DNA from: UBA3478 sp038134285
Lineage (GTDB): Bacteria > Bacteroidota > Bacteroidia > Flavobacteriales > Flavobacteriaceae
Length of the DNA stretch: 64,000 bases
Direction of reading: 5' to 3'
Assembly (NCBI GenBank): GCA_038134285.1
Contig: JAYPUW010000006.1
Span: 1-64,000, forward strand
Below are positions 25,501 through 34,299 of this stretch, one piece after another. Within the stretch, counting starts at the first letter, position 1. Every line of letters starts with the position of its first letter. Under the pieces are notes generated by a model that was not told where the DNA came from, ran no database searches, and saw only the letters and a list, made by a program, of their open reading frames with translations. The translations under genes and the position numbers were made by a program.

Positions 25501-26469
25501 TTGAACCCATCCTCAAAACGTATTGCCGACGCTAAAGAAGTACTCGATTTAGAGGCTTCTGCCCTACAATCCTTATCAGATTGCATCGACCATTCTTTCT
25601 CAGAGGCGGTCGGACACATTGTCGAATGCAAAGGACGTGTGGTGTTCACCGGAATGGGCAAAAGTGCAATAATAGCTTCAAAACTAGCAGCGAGTTTCAA
25701 TTCAACCGGAACGCCTTCTTTATTCATGCATGCAGCAGATGCCATCCACGGTGATTTGGGTATGGTTCAAGAAGAAGATGTGGTCATCTGTCTTTCAAAG
25801 AGCGGAAACACTGAAGAGGTTAAAACCTTAATTCCGTTGATTAAGACTAGAGGGAATACCTTAATTGGAGTAAGCGCTGATCCTTTTTCCTTTCTAGGAA
25901 AGAACGCCACTACCTTTCTGCTAACCCCAGTAGAGCGAGAAGCCTGTCCTCACAACTTAGCCCCTACTACAAGCACCACCTTGCAATTAGCACTTGGAGA
26001 TGCGCTCATGGTTGCGGCACTCAATGAAAAAAATTTCACCGAGACTGACTTTGCGCGCTATCACCCTGGTGGAAGCTTAGGTAAAAAACTCTATCTCAAG
26101 GTTTCTGATCTTATGAGTAACATGGCTAAGCCAGAGGTATCTTTAAAAACGTCTATTCTCGATGTGATTTTAGAGATCTCAAACAAAATGGCTGGATGTA
26201 CACCAGTGATTTCAAATCAAGAGGTAGTTGGTATTATTACCGACGGAGACATTCGACGCATGCTGCAGCGACAAACCGACATTAATCAGCTTAAAGCCGA
26301 GGATGTCATGAGTTCAAACCCTATTCGCTATTCATCAGATCATTTGGCCTTAGACGCCCTCAAATTGATGAATGAAAAAGAAATAACTCAACTCATAATA
26401 ACGCATGAAGGCCGCTACGCAGGTATTCTACATATGCATCAACTTATTCAAGAAGGACTATCAGTATGA
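25501..26469 (+). CDS. kdsD: KpsF/GutQ-family sugar-phosphate isomerase (D-arabinose-5-phosphate isomerase)
   Basis: From a TTG start at 25501 the protein has 322 residues, the usual family length. It contains an N-terminal SIS domain (VVFTGMGKSAIIASKLAASF; CLSKSGNTEEVKTLIP) and two CBS domains (about 205-320, ending GRYAGILHMHQLIQEG). The family interconverts ribulose-5-phosphate and arabinose-5-phosphate for Kdo, the inner-core LPS sugar. No in-frame ATG exists between the recQ start and the conserved region (the ATG at 25464 is out of frame). A TAATTTCG box at 25452-25459 supports the TTG. The gene overlaps tatC by 4 bp and is linked to lptB, another LPS gene. Confidence 0.88.
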   Translation: MNPSSKRIADAKEVLDLEASALQSLSDCIDHSFSEAVGHIVECKGRVVFTGMGKSAIIASKLAASFNSTGTPSLFMHAADAIHGDLGMVQEEDVVICLSKSGNTEEVKTLIPLIKTRGNTLIGVSADPFSFLGKNATTFLLTPVEREACPHNLAPTTSTTLQLALGDALMVAALNEKNFTETDFARYHPGGSLGKKLYLKVSDLMSNMAKPEVSLKTSILDVILEISNKMAGCTPVISNQEVVGIITDGDIRRMLQRQTDINQLKAEDVMSSNPIRYSSDHLALDALKLMNEKEITQLIITHEGRYAGILHMHQLIQEGLSV

Positions 26470-27275
26470 GTACAAAGGATGAAATGTCATTTCTAGATCA
26501 TTTAGAAGAGTTGCGTTGGCACCTCATCAGGTCGATTGTTGCTATTCTCATAATAGCCACGGTTGCGTTTATCATGAAAGGTTTCATTTTCGATCGCATT
26601 ATTTTTGCACCTAAGAATATGAGCTTTCCGACCTATAACATGTTCTGTAAAATCTCTACCTTTTTCGGTATTACTTCTGATTTTTGTGCCGAATCGTTGC
26701 CCTTCAGAATCCAAAACAGAACAATGGCAGGGCAGTTTTCTGCACACATTTGGACTTCGATTTGGGCAGGCTTCATTTTAGGTTTTCCCTATTTGCTTTT
26801 TGAAATTTGGAAGTTCATTAGTCCTGGACTCTATGAAAAAGAGCGCAGATACTCAAAAGGTTTCATAGGCGCTGCCTCTCTTTTGTTCTTCATGGGAGTA
26901 CTTTTCGGATACTACATAGTAGCACCCCTTTCTATAAACTTTTTAGGGACATATCAGGTCAGTGCTGAGGTGAGCAATGAAATTGACATCAGCTCTTACA
27001 TCTCAACGGTTAGAGCTTCTGTAATTGCGTGTGGTATCATGTTCGAGCTTCCCATTCTGATCTACTTCTTAACCAAAATCGGATTGGTTACTCCAGAGAT
27101 TCTTAAAAAATACAGAAAGATAGCCTTAGTCCTTGTATTGGTGCTTTCTGCCGTCATCACCCCACCGGATGTAGCGAGCCAGATAATTGTTGCCATACCT
27201 GTGATGATATTATATCAATTAAGCATCGGAATTTCAAAGTTTGTAACACGTAATTCAGAAGAAAATGGCGCATAA
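26466..27275 (+). CDS. tatC: Twin-arginine translocase subunit TatC
   Basis: The 269-residue polytopic protein has the TatC start MSFLDHLEELRWHLIRSI and the conserved FEIWKFISPGLYEKERRYS region after the second membrane segment. Six hydrophobic spans are visible. TatC recognises twin-arginine signal peptides at the inner membrane. No tatA or tatB lies next to it, so these must be elsewhere. Its ATG overlaps the kdsD stop (ATGA), and its 3' end overlaps the AhpD-like gene by 11 bp. A probable Tat substrate is encoded in this window at 47893. Confidence 0.95.
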   Translation: MSTKDEMSFLDHLEELRWHLIRSIVAILIIATVAFIMKGFIFDRIIFAPKNMSFPTYNMFCKISTFFGITSDFCAESLPFRIQNRTMAGQFSAHIWTSIWAGFILGFPYLLFEIWKFISPGLYEKERRYSKGFIGAASLLFFMGVLFGYYIVAPLSINFLGTYQVSAEVSNEIDISSYISTVRASVIACGIMFELPILIYFLTKIGLVTPEILKKYRKIALVLVLVLSAVITPPDVASQIIVAIPVMILYQLSIGISKFVTRNSEENGA

Positions 27276-27615
27276 GCTAGTAGAAGACTTTAACGATTAT
27301 CGTTCAAAAATGAACGAACGTATTTTAGCCGATGATCAAAAATTGATCAAACGTATTTTTAACCTAGACACGAATGCGTTCACAGAAGGGGCTCTAGATG
27401 TTAAAACCAAAGAGCTTCTAGGTCTTGTAGCCTCTGCAGTATTGCGCTGTGACGATTGTGTGCGCTATCATCTTGAAGGAGCCAAAAAAGCCGGATGTAC
27501 GGCTGAAGAAGTGACAGAAACGCTAGGAATAGCTACCTTAATCGGTGGAACCATTGTAATTCCTCATTTAAGGAGAGCTTATGAATACTGGGATGCGCTA
27601 AACCCAACATCGTGA
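27265..27615 (+). CDS. Carboxymuconolactone decarboxylase / AhpD-like protein
   Basis: The 116-residue single-domain protein fits the CMD/AhpD-like fold. The redox-type motif C62-D-D-C65-x3-H69 sits in AVLRCDDCVRYHLEGAKKAG, with GTIVIPHLRRAYEYWDAL at the C-terminus. AhpD-type members with CxxC-x3-H have peroxidase or disulfide-reductase activity; those without it are decarboxylases. The CxxC here favours a redox role. It overlaps tatC by 11 bp and lptB by 4 bp and must be co-translated with them. The physiological partner is unknown. Confidence 0.85.
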   Translation: MAHKLVEDFNDYRSKMNERILADDQKLIKRIFNLDTNAFTEGALDVKTKELLGLVASAVLRCDDCVRYHLEGAKKAGCTAEEVTETLGIATLIGGTIVIPHLRRAYEYWDALNPTS

Positions 27616-28361
27616 AGTTAAGAGCTGAAAACATAAAGAAAATCTACCAGCAGCGTACCGTTGTAAAGGGTATATCTCTTGAAGTAAATCAAGGTGAAAT
27701 CATTGGCTTACTTGGGCCGAATGGGGCCGGAAAGACCACTTCGTTTTATATGATTGTCGGCTTAATCCAAGCCAACACCGGATCGATTTATTTAGACGAT
27801 TTAGACATCACCAAGTTCCCGATGTTTAAGCGCGCCCAACACGGTATCGGATATCTCGCTCAAGAAGCCTCTGTGTTTAGAAAACTTAGTGTTGAAGACA
27901 ACATACTAAGTGTGCTACAGAACACCACCTTATCAAAGGGCGAGCAAGAGAAGAAAAGAGATGCTTTGCTCGAAGAGTTCTCACTAACCCATATCCGAAG
28001 AAATCGAGGTGACCTTTTATCAGGTGGTGAGAGACGAAGAACAGAAATCGCTCGTGCCCTAGCTACTGATCCCAAATTCATTCTTCTAGATGAACCCTTT
28101 GCCGGGGTAGATCCGGTTGCTGTAGAAGATATTCAGCGTATTGTGGCACAGCTTAAAAACAAGAATATTGGCATTCTTATCACCGATCACAATGTACAAG
28201 AAACTTTAGCCATCACTGAACGATCATATCTCATGTTTGAGGGATCTATACTTAAGGCCGGAGCACCAGAAGAACTTGCTGCAGATGAAATGGTGCGTAA
28301 AGTGTATTTAGGTCAAAACTTCGAATTGCGTAAAAAGCGCCTAGCGTTTAATCAAGAGTGA
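27612..28361 (+). CDS. lptB: LPS export ABC transporter ATP-binding protein
   Basis: The 249-residue ABC ATPase starts with GTG at 27612 (GTGA overlap with the upstream stop). It shows Walker A GLLGPNGAGKTTSFYM (about 34-49), the signature LLSGGERRRTEIARALA, Walker B FILLDEPFAGVDPVAVED and the H-loop ILITDHNVQET. Both GGERRRTEIARAL and the FAGVDP segment are characteristic of LptB. It powers LPS extraction from the inner membrane together with LptFG. Linkage to kdsD parallels the kdsD-lpt cluster of other Gram-negative bacteria. Its 3' end overlaps the convergent pssA gene by 21 bp. Confidence 0.94.
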   Translation: MKLRAENIKKIYQQRTVVKGISLEVNQGEIIGLLGPNGAGKTTSFYMIVGLIQANTGSIYLDDLDITKFPMFKRAQHGIGYLAQEASVFRKLSVEDNILSVLQNTTLSKGEQEKKRDALLEEFSLTHIRRNRGDLLSGGERRRTEIARALATDPKFILLDEPFAGVDPVAVEDIQRIVAQLKNKNIGILITDHNVQETLAITERSYLMFEGSILKAGAPEELAADEMVRKVYLGQNFELRKKRLAFNQE

Positions 28362-29027
28362 GCCTAGCGTGTAGGTCGGCAATAACACCAATACCAGCTC
28401 TTCTCTAAAAAGCACAAAACCAACAATAGCACTTACCATCACCAGATATCTCAACACGTTTGTTTTAAAAGTATAATCTTTGAATTTCAAAGAAATAGCA
28501 GGGATTTTGCTCACCATCCACCCTGAAAATAAGAGCGTCAATATTACGGCTGCACGCATAAACCAAACAGGGGTAAAATACGCCATCTGATCGAAGAGTT
28601 CTGTTCGCGTAATAAGCACCACAAAAAGGGCCATTGCCGGCGTAGGAAGACCTTCAAAATGAATGCTCTTTGAGGCATAAACTGAAAAGCGAACTAATCG
28701 CAGAAGCGCACCAACAAACAAGATTGCCGCAAGTCCAGCAGCCCATAATACTGATAAAGATTCAGAGAGTGAGAAATACCACCAAAGACTTGGAAACAGT
28801 CCGAAACTGATCACATCAGCCATTGAATCCATAAAAGTACCAAAGGCAGATTCTACTTTTAAAATTCGGGCGACAAATCCATCTAGAAAATCAGCTACTG
28901 CCGCTGCTATCAAGGCAATGAGTGCAAGATCAAACCGATCTTGTGTCATCGCAATACACCCTAAGAACCCAAAGAGGGCATTTAAAAGCGTGATGAAATT
29001 GGCTGTATGGGCTCTTAAGCTTAACAT
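28341..29027 (-). CDS. pssA: CDP-diacylglycerol--serine O-phosphatidyltransferase
   Basis: The start at ATG 29027 gives 228 residues (MLSLRAHTANFITLLNALFG). The CDP-alcohol phosphotransferase motif DGxxAR-x8-GxxxDxxxD is complete in DFLDGFVARILKVESAFG and FMDSMADVISFG (about 60-85). Six or so hydrophobic segments follow. The enzyme makes phosphatidylserine from CDP-diacylglycerol and serine, the route to phosphatidylethanolamine. The C-terminal 7 codons run antisense over the end of lptB. Confidence 0.9.
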   Translation of the reverse strand: MLSLRAHTANFITLLNALFGFLGCIAMTQDRFDLALIALIAAAVADFLDGFVARILKVESAFGTFMDSMADVISFGLFPSLWWYFSLSESLSVLWAAGLAAILFVGALLRLVRFSVYASKSIHFEGLPTPAMALFVVLITRTELFDQMAYFTPVWFMRAAVILTLLFSGWMVSKIPAISLKFKDYTFKTNVLRYLVMVSAIVGFVLFREELVLVLLPTYTLGSLLIKR

Positions 29028-29066
29028 GTCAACGAATTTACACTTTATTCCTCTGCTCGTTCCTCT

Positions 29067-29074
29067 TATCTTTG
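29067..29074 (+). promoter_or_regulatory. -7 box (TAnnTTTG) of the DUF4105 gene
   Basis: TATCTTTG matches the -7 consensus exactly and ends 16 bp before the ATG at 29091. It argues against the alternative in-frame ATG at 29076, which would lie 1 bp after the box. A TTTA is present 19-20 bp upstream. Confidence 0.5.
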
Positions 29075-29090
29075 AGTGCAATCGAAAACC

Positions 29091-30221
29091 ATGGCACTTC
29101 GACTTCTATTTCTCATCACCTCCTTACTAAGTTCCGTAGTGGCACCTGCTCAAGAATCACTGAGTAGGGTTGCACAAATAAGCGTACTTACCTGCAGTGA
29201 GGGCCCAGAGTTGCATGCCGCCTTCGGACACAGTGCCATCCATGTATACGATCAGGGTAAAGGAATCGACGAAGTCTATAATTACGGTACCTTTGATTTT
29301 GGCGCCCCAAACTTCTATGTGAATTTTGTTAAAGGAAAGTTAGACTACTATTTATCGGTAACAGACTATCCAACCTTTAGCGCCTATTATGCTTATGTAG
29401 GGCGAGAGGTAGTGAGACAAACGTTAAATCTAAACCAAGAGCAAAAAGAAGAAATGTACCGATTATTGGTTGAGAATAATCGGCCCGAAAACCGTCATTA
29501 TCGCTACGACTTCTTAAAAGAAAATTGTGCCACTAAGATTCCAGAGTTGCTAGAGCAAAGCCTCGGAGAAAGCTATAAAATGAGTACAGTTTACGACGGT
29601 CAAAACTTGACCTATCGCGGCACCCTTCATGAACATCTGCCCTTATATTCTTGGAATAGATTCGGTATAGACATCGTACTCGGTGCAAGAGTCGATCAGA
29701 CCTTGACCACTTCGGCCCTTATTTATTTACCCAACTATTTAAAGTCTATTCTAAGTACTAGTACTGCGGAGTCGAAACCTTTAGTGCACAATACACACAT
29801 TGAAATCGCAAAGAAATTACCAAAAGCTATACACTCTTTTTGGACTTCGCCTCGTTTCATTCTAATAGTGCTATTGCTTTACGCGCTCTTTTCTTTGTGG
29901 ATGGGTAAAGCAAAAGGAGTTTTTAATCTATTTGATCATTTGCTTTTACTCCTTACGGGTGTTGCAGGTTTATTGCTTACTTTTCTCAACTTCTTCTCTG
30001 AGCACTTCGCAACGGTTTATAATTTTTCACTCTTTTGGGCTAATCCGCTGTTGCTTGCTGCCACTGTGCTAAAGAGCAAAACCTTATTTCAGTCAGTTTG
30101 TCTATTTTCTATACTCTTTATTTTTGTGGGTCTGTTTGGAATCCAATACATTTCTATAGAAATGGCCCTTGCTGCAGTGCTTGTTATAACTTTATGCCTG
30201 AAGCAAGCTCAAAAACTATAA
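29091..30221 (+). CDS. DUF4105 membrane protein
   Basis: This protein (376 residues from ATG 29091) opens with a signal peptide (MALRLLFLITSLLSSVVAPAQ) followed by a DUF4105 domain of about 170 residues (GPELHAAFGHSAIHVYD; NYGTFDFGAPNFYVNF; YRYDFLKENCATKIPELLE). The conserved His in FGHS and the Cys in ENCATK recall NlpC/P60-like Cys/His hydrolases, although a catalytic role is unproven. The C-terminal 140 residues hold four to five membrane spans. The topology suggests that the DUF4105 domain faces the periplasm. Its function is not established. It is followed after 13 bp by a 40-codon membrane ORF. Confidence 0.85.
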   Translation: MALRLLFLITSLLSSVVAPAQESLSRVAQISVLTCSEGPELHAAFGHSAIHVYDQGKGIDEVYNYGTFDFGAPNFYVNFVKGKLDYYLSVTDYPTFSAYYAYVGREVVRQTLNLNQEQKEEMYRLLVENNRPENRHYRYDFLKENCATKIPELLEQSLGESYKMSTVYDGQNLTYRGTLHEHLPLYSWNRFGIDIVLGARVDQTLTTSALIYLPNYLKSILSTSTAESKPLVHNTHIEIAKKLPKAIHSFWTSPRFILIVLLLYALFSLWMGKAKGVFNLFDHLLLLLTGVAGLLLTFLNFFSEHFATVYNFSLFWANPLLLAATVLKSKTLFQSVCLFSILFIFVGLFGIQYISIEMALAAVLVITLCLKQAQKL

Positions 30222-30234
30222 TCCCCTCTTTACT

Positions 30235-30357
30235 ATGCCTTCTACTTACGTTATTCTAGGACTGCTTTTTATCGTGTATCTTGTGTTGCTTTACGTCTCT
30301 AAGACCAAAAAGAATAGAAGAAAACGGGGGTTTTTAGAAGGCAGAAATAGGCGTTAA
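30235..30357 (+). CDS. Short single-span membrane protein (40 aa)
   Basis: An ORF of 40 codons begins at ATG 30235, 13 bp after the DUF4105 stop. The predicted product has a short polar N-terminus, one hydrophobic span (YVILGLLFIVYLVLLYV), then a strongly basic tail (SKTKKNRRKRGF and GRNRR). This layout (single span, positive-inside tail) is what a small inner-membrane protein looks like, and the composition is unlikely for random sequence. No known family is recognised. Confidence 0.5.
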   Translation: MPSTYVILGLLFIVYLVLLYVSKTKKNRRKRGFLEGRNRR

Positions 30358-30411
30358 CCAAACTTTAACACGATTTTTTACGGTTTCTATAGGCCAATTT
30401 GTCCGAACTTC

Positions 30412-30419
30412 TATTTTTG
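30412..30419 (+). promoter_or_regulatory. -7 box (TAnnTTTG) of the DUF2795 gene
   Basis: TATTTTTG is an exact -7 match 24 bp before the ATG at 30444, in an AT-rich region typical of strong Bacteroidota promoters (poly-A stretch just downstream). The nearest TTTG upstream is only 10 bp away, so the -33 element is unclear. Confidence 0.5.
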
Positions 30420-30443
30420 CAAAAAAATTAAACCCTTTTTATT

Positions 30444-30668
30444 ATGTATTGGACGTTAGAGCTTGCTTCCTATTTAAGCGACGCGCCTTGGCCAGCAACT
30501 AAAGATGAGCTTATTGATTACGCCATTCGTACGGGTGCACCTTTAGAGGTGGTAGAGAATCTGCAATCGATGGAAGAAGAAGGAGAAGAGATTTATGAAT
30601 CAATTGAAGAAATTTGGCCTGACTACCCTACCGAAGAAGATTATCTATGGAACGAAGACGAATATTAA
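30444..30668 (+). CDS. DUF2795 domain protein
   Basis: The 74-residue acidic protein begins MYWTLELASYLSDAPWPATK and continues with DELIDYAIRTGAPLEVVENL, the DUF2795 signature, then an acidic tail (EEEGEEIYESIEEIW). DUF2795 proteins of this size are common in Bacteroidota, often just ahead of secA as here. The function is unknown. The gene is a separate unit, with its own -7 box and an intrinsic terminator at 30692-30715 that isolates it from secA. Confidence 0.88.
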   Translation: MYWTLELASYLSDAPWPATKDELIDYAIRTGAPLEVVENLQSMEEEGEEIYESIEEIWPDYPTEEDYLWNEDEY

Positions 30669-30691
30669 TTCGCCTCTCAAACCAAAGCACA

Positions 30692-30715
30692 AAGCCTCTT
30701 TAAGAGGCTTTTTTT
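30692..30715 (+). terminator. Intrinsic terminator after the DUF2795 gene
   Basis: A perfect 8-bp stem (aagcctct / agaggctt) with a TTA loop spans 30692-30710 and is followed by five or more T residues. It separates the DUF2795 gene from secA, which starts 19 bp later. Confidence 0.88.
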
Positions 30716-30734
30716 AGTTAATTTTACCAGAATT

Positions 30735-33700
30735 ATGAGCATCCTAACCACTATTCTCAAGGCTTTCGTTGGAGACAAATCGAAAAATGACATCAAATCT
30801 ATTCAACCGATTGTCGAAGCCATTAAAAGAGAAGAACATACACTTCAAAATCTTACACACGATCAACTGCGCGCGAAGACTGTTTTTTTCAAAGAAACGC
30901 TTCAGCAAGCCGCAGCAGCTTTGAATGATCAGATTAAGGGGATTCAAGAAGAAATTGCTTCTTGTGCGAACATAGATGAGCGCGAAAAACTCTACGATCA
31001 AATTGATCATCTAGAAGAAAGCATTTATGAGGTCTCTGAGAAGACCTTAAGCGAACTCTTGCCACAGGCATTTGCAGTGGTTCGAGAAACAGCTAGACGC
31101 TTTAAAGAAAACGAAAACCTAGAGGTTAGCGCTACAGCTTACGATAGAGAGCTTTCAGCAATACGTTCTTATGTAACACTTAATAAGGATACGGCATCTT
31201 GGAGCATCTCATGGAACGCGGCTGGTAAAGAAGTCGTTTGGGACATGGTGCACTATGACGTGCAACTCATTGGAGGTATCACTATGCACCAAGGAAAAAT
31301 CGCAGAGATGCAAACAGGTGAAGGTAAAACACTGGTAGCCACCCTTCCCGTTTACCTCAACGCATTGACCGGAAAAGGAGTTCATCTCGTTACGGTTAAC
31401 GACTATCTGGCAAAGCGGGATAGCCAATGGATGGCCCCTATCTTTGAATTCCACGGCCTAACCATAGACTGTATCGACAACCACCAACCGAATAGCGAAG
31501 AACGCAGAAAAGCCTACCTCGCAGACATCACCTACGGTACAAACAATGAGTTTGGCTTTGACTATCTGCGCGACAATATGGCGCATCAGCAACAGGATGT
31601 AGTTCAGCGAAAACACAACTTCGCTATTGTAGATGAGGTAGACTCTGTTTTGATCGACGACGCCAGAACTCCACTCATCATCTCAGGCCCTGTACCCGAA
31701 GGGGAGCGCCACGACTTTGATGCGCTAAAGCCCAGAGTAAATGATCTGGTTCAACGTCAGAGAACAGAACTTACCACCACTCTTGCCGAGGCTAAGAGAA
31801 AAATTCAGGCGGGTGATTTGAAAGAAGGCGGATTTTTATTGCTTCGCGTACATCGTGGATTGCCAAAGAACAAAGCCCTCATTAAATTTCTTAGCGAAGA
31901 AGGAAACAAGCAGCTCTTACAAAAAACAGAAAGTTATTACCTTCAAGATAATGCCAAAGAAATGGCTCAAGTAGATGCTGAACTTTACTTTACCATTGAA
32001 GAAAAGACGAATCAAATTGAACTGACCGAACGCGGAATACAAACGTTATCAGATCAAGAGGATCAAAACTTCTTTGTACTTCCTGATATAGGTGGAGAAA
32101 TAGCCGTTATAGAGCGAAAAGGTTTAACCGCAGAGGAAGAGGCTTCAGAAAAAGAAAAACTTTTTAAAGACTTCTCTGTAAAAAGCGAACGTATTCACAC
32201 TCTCACCCAATTACTCAAAGCGTATACCTTATTTGAAAAAGACGTAGAGTATGTGGTGATGGACAACAAGGTAAAAATCGTCGACGAGCAAACCGGGCGT
32301 ATTATGGATGGGCGTCGCTATTCCGATGGGCTTCACCAGGCCATCGAAGCAAAAGAAAATGTGAGGATTGAAGCACTCACTCAGACCTTTGCCACTATTA
32401 CGCTTCAAAACTATTTCAGAATGTACGCAAAGCTTTCGGGAATGACGGGTACAGCAGTAACTGAAGCCGGTGAATTCTGGGAGATTTATAAGCTAGATGT
32501 CGTTGAAATACCAACGAACAGACCTATTGCACGTGACGATCGCGATGATTTGATATACAAGACCAAGCGCGAAAAATACAATGCTCTTATTGAAGAAGTG
32601 GTGAAGCTTTCGAACCAAGGCCGACCAGTGCTAATCGGAACAACCTCTGTAGAAGTTTCAGAATTGGTTTCTAAACTTTTATCTGTGAGAAAAATTAACC
32701 ATAACGTCCTCAACGCTAAGCTCCATAAAAAAGAGGCTGAAATCGTTGCAGAGGCAGGTAATGCGGGGGTGGTAACCATTGCTACCAATATGGCGGGTCG
32801 CGGAACCGATATCAAGCTTAGCGATGAAGTGAAGCAAGCGGGTGGTTTAGCGATTATCGGAACCGAGCGTCACGATTCTAGAAGAGTAGATCGCCAATTA
32901 AGAGGTCGTTCAGGGCGTCAAGGTGATCCAGGAAGTTCTCAGTTCTACGTGTCTCTAGAAGACAACCTGATGCGCTTATTCGGATCTGAGCGTATGGCGA
33001 AGATCATGGATAGAATGGGCCTCAAAGAAGGCGAAGTCATACAGCACAGTATGATGACCAAGTCTATTGAACGCGCCCAGAAAAAGGTCGAAGAGAATAA
33101 TTTCGGTATTCGAAAACGCTTACTTGAATACGATGACGTTATGAACGCTCAACGCGAAGTTATTTACAAGCGCAGAAGACACGCTTTGTCGGGTAATCGA
33201 CTAAAAGTAGACATTGCCAATATGATTTTTGACACCTGTGAGGCGATTGTAGAAGAAACAAAGGCGACTGACGATTACAAGAATTTTAAGTTTCAAGTCA
33301 TTAGTCTTTTTGGACTCTCTAATCTTATGAGTCCTGAGATATTTAGTAAATCATCAGTACTTCAGTTGACAGATGAACTTTATGCTCAAGCGTATAAGGC
33401 TTACGAGGAACGCATTAAAGAGCACGCCCGGGTGGCGCTTCCTGTGGTTCAATCCATTTGGAACAATCCTGCCAACACCTTCAAACGTATCGTAGTACCT
33501 TTTACAGATGGACAAAAAACAATTCAAATTGTCACTGATCTTGAAAAGGCTCACGAATCGGATGGAGTAAGGTTGGTAGACGATTTTGAAAAAAACAGTG
33601 CATTAGCACTCATAGATGAATCATGGAAAGATCATCTTAGAAGAATGGACGAGTTAAAACAATCGGTTCAGCTTGCGGTACACGAACAGAAAGATCCCTT

Positions 33701-34100
33701 ACTTATCTACAAGTTTGAGGCCTTTGAGCTATTTAAAGCCATGTTGAATAAAGTCAACAAAGAACTTCTAGGATTCTTGCTAAGGGCTAGAATTCCGTCA
33801 GAACAGCAAGGACCGATCAAAGAGGCTAGCACTGTTAAAAAACTAAAGCGCGACAACTTACAGGTTTCAAAAGAATCTGTGCTCAACACTGATGAGCTAG
33901 CTCAAAGACAGCGCGAAGTGGCGGCCGGAGCCGGAAGACCTCAGCGTACAGCAGTTGAAACGGTTATTCGTGAAAATCCTAAAATTGGTCGCAACGAGCG
34001 TGTAACTATTGTGCATACCATAAGCGGAGAAGAGAAAGAACTAAAGTTCAAACAAGCAGAGCCTCTGTTAAACTCTAAGGAATGGGTATTGAAAAGCTAA
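30735..34100 (+). CDS. secA: Preprotein translocase ATPase SecA
   Basis: This 1121-residue protein is SecA of the long Bacteroidota type. It has Walker A MQTGEGKTLVATLPVYLNA (about 190-208), DEVDSVLIDDARTPLIISG, TNMAGRGTDIKLSD and QLRGRSGRQGDPGSS (motif VI). Compared with E. coli SecA (901 residues) it carries insertions, including one between residues about 335 and 460 in the preprotein-crosslinking region. The C-terminus ends KFKQAEPLLNSKEWVLKS, with no CxCxSGx6CH zinc motif, as is usual in this phylum. SecA drives Sec-dependent export at SecYEG. A small membrane protein gene follows 3 bp after the stop. Confidence 0.97.
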   Translation: MSILTTILKAFVGDKSKNDIKSIQPIVEAIKREEHTLQNLTHDQLRAKTVFFKETLQQAAAALNDQIKGIQEEIASCANIDEREKLYDQIDHLEESIYEVSEKTLSELLPQAFAVVRETARRFKENENLEVSATAYDRELSAIRSYVTLNKDTASWSISWNAAGKEVVWDMVHYDVQLIGGITMHQGKIAEMQTGEGKTLVATLPVYLNALTGKGVHLVTVNDYLAKRDSQWMAPIFEFHGLTIDCIDNHQPNSEERRKAYLADITYGTNNEFGFDYLRDNMAHQQQDVVQRKHNFAIVDEVDSVLIDDARTPLIISGPVPEGERHDFDALKPRVNDLVQRQRTELTTTLAEAKRKIQAGDLKEGGFLLLRVHRGLPKNKALIKFLSEEGNKQLLQKTESYYLQDNAKEMAQVDAELYFTIEEKTNQIELTERGIQTLSDQEDQNFFVLPDIGGEIAVIERKGLTAEEEASEKEKLFKDFSVKSERIHTLTQLLKAYTLFEKDVEYVVMDNKVKIVDEQTGRIMDGRRYSDGLHQAIEAKENVRIEALTQTFATITLQNYFRMYAKLSGMTGTAVTEAGEFWEIYKLDVVEIPTNRPIARDDRDDLIYKTKREKYNALIEEVVKLSNQGRPVLIGTTSVEVSELVSKLLSVRKINHNVLNAKLHKKEAEIVAEAGNAGVVTIATNMAGRGTDIKLSDEVKQAGGLAIIGTERHDSRRVDRQLRGRSGRQGDPGSSQFYVSLEDNLMRLFGSERMAKIMDRMGLKEGEVIQHSMMTKSIERAQKKVEENNFGIRKRLLEYDDVMNAQREVIYKRRRHALSGNRLKVDIANMIFDTCEAIVEETKATDDYKNFKFQVISLFGLSNLMSPEIFSKSSVLQLTDELYAQAYKAYEERIKEHARVALPVVQSIWNNPANTFKRIVVPFTDGQKTIQIVTDLEKAHESDGVRLVDDFEKNSALALIDESWKDHLRRMDELKQSVQLAVHEQKDPLLIYKFEAFELFKAMLNKVNKELLGFLLRARIPSEQQGPIKEASTVKKLKRDNLQVSKESVLNTDELAQRQREVAAGAGRPQRTAVETVIRENPKIGRNERVTIVHTISGEEKELKFKQAEPLLNSKEWVLKS

Positions 34101-34103
34101 ATC

Positions 34104-34298
34104 ATGCCTAAAGCCTCAAGAGAAAAGTGTGTCATTCAACGTGAGTTCTTGCTCAGAGTAAATTATGCTGGAATCTTACTTTGTTCAGCGACATCTATAA
34201 AGTTAGGCCTAGAAGGCGCTTTTTCGGCTTACTTCTATGCAGCAATTGCCTTTTCTGTTTTACTATATGTGAATGCTAAAGCCTTAAAAAACCGTTAA
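34104..34298 (+). CDS. Small membrane protein downstream of secA
   Basis: The 64-residue protein has two hydrophobic stretches (VNYAGILLCSATSIKLGL and AYFYAAIAFSVLLYVNA) flanked by basic residues and ends KALKNR. It starts 3 bp after secA and stops 1 bp before the msrA ATG, so it is embedded in a tight operon and probably expressed. I do not recognise the family. Association with SecA or the envelope is inferred only from position. Confidence 0.6.
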   Translation: MPKASREKCVIQREFLLRVNYAGILLCSATSIKLGLEGAFSAYFYAAIAFSVLLYVNAKALKNR

Positions 34299-34299
34299 T

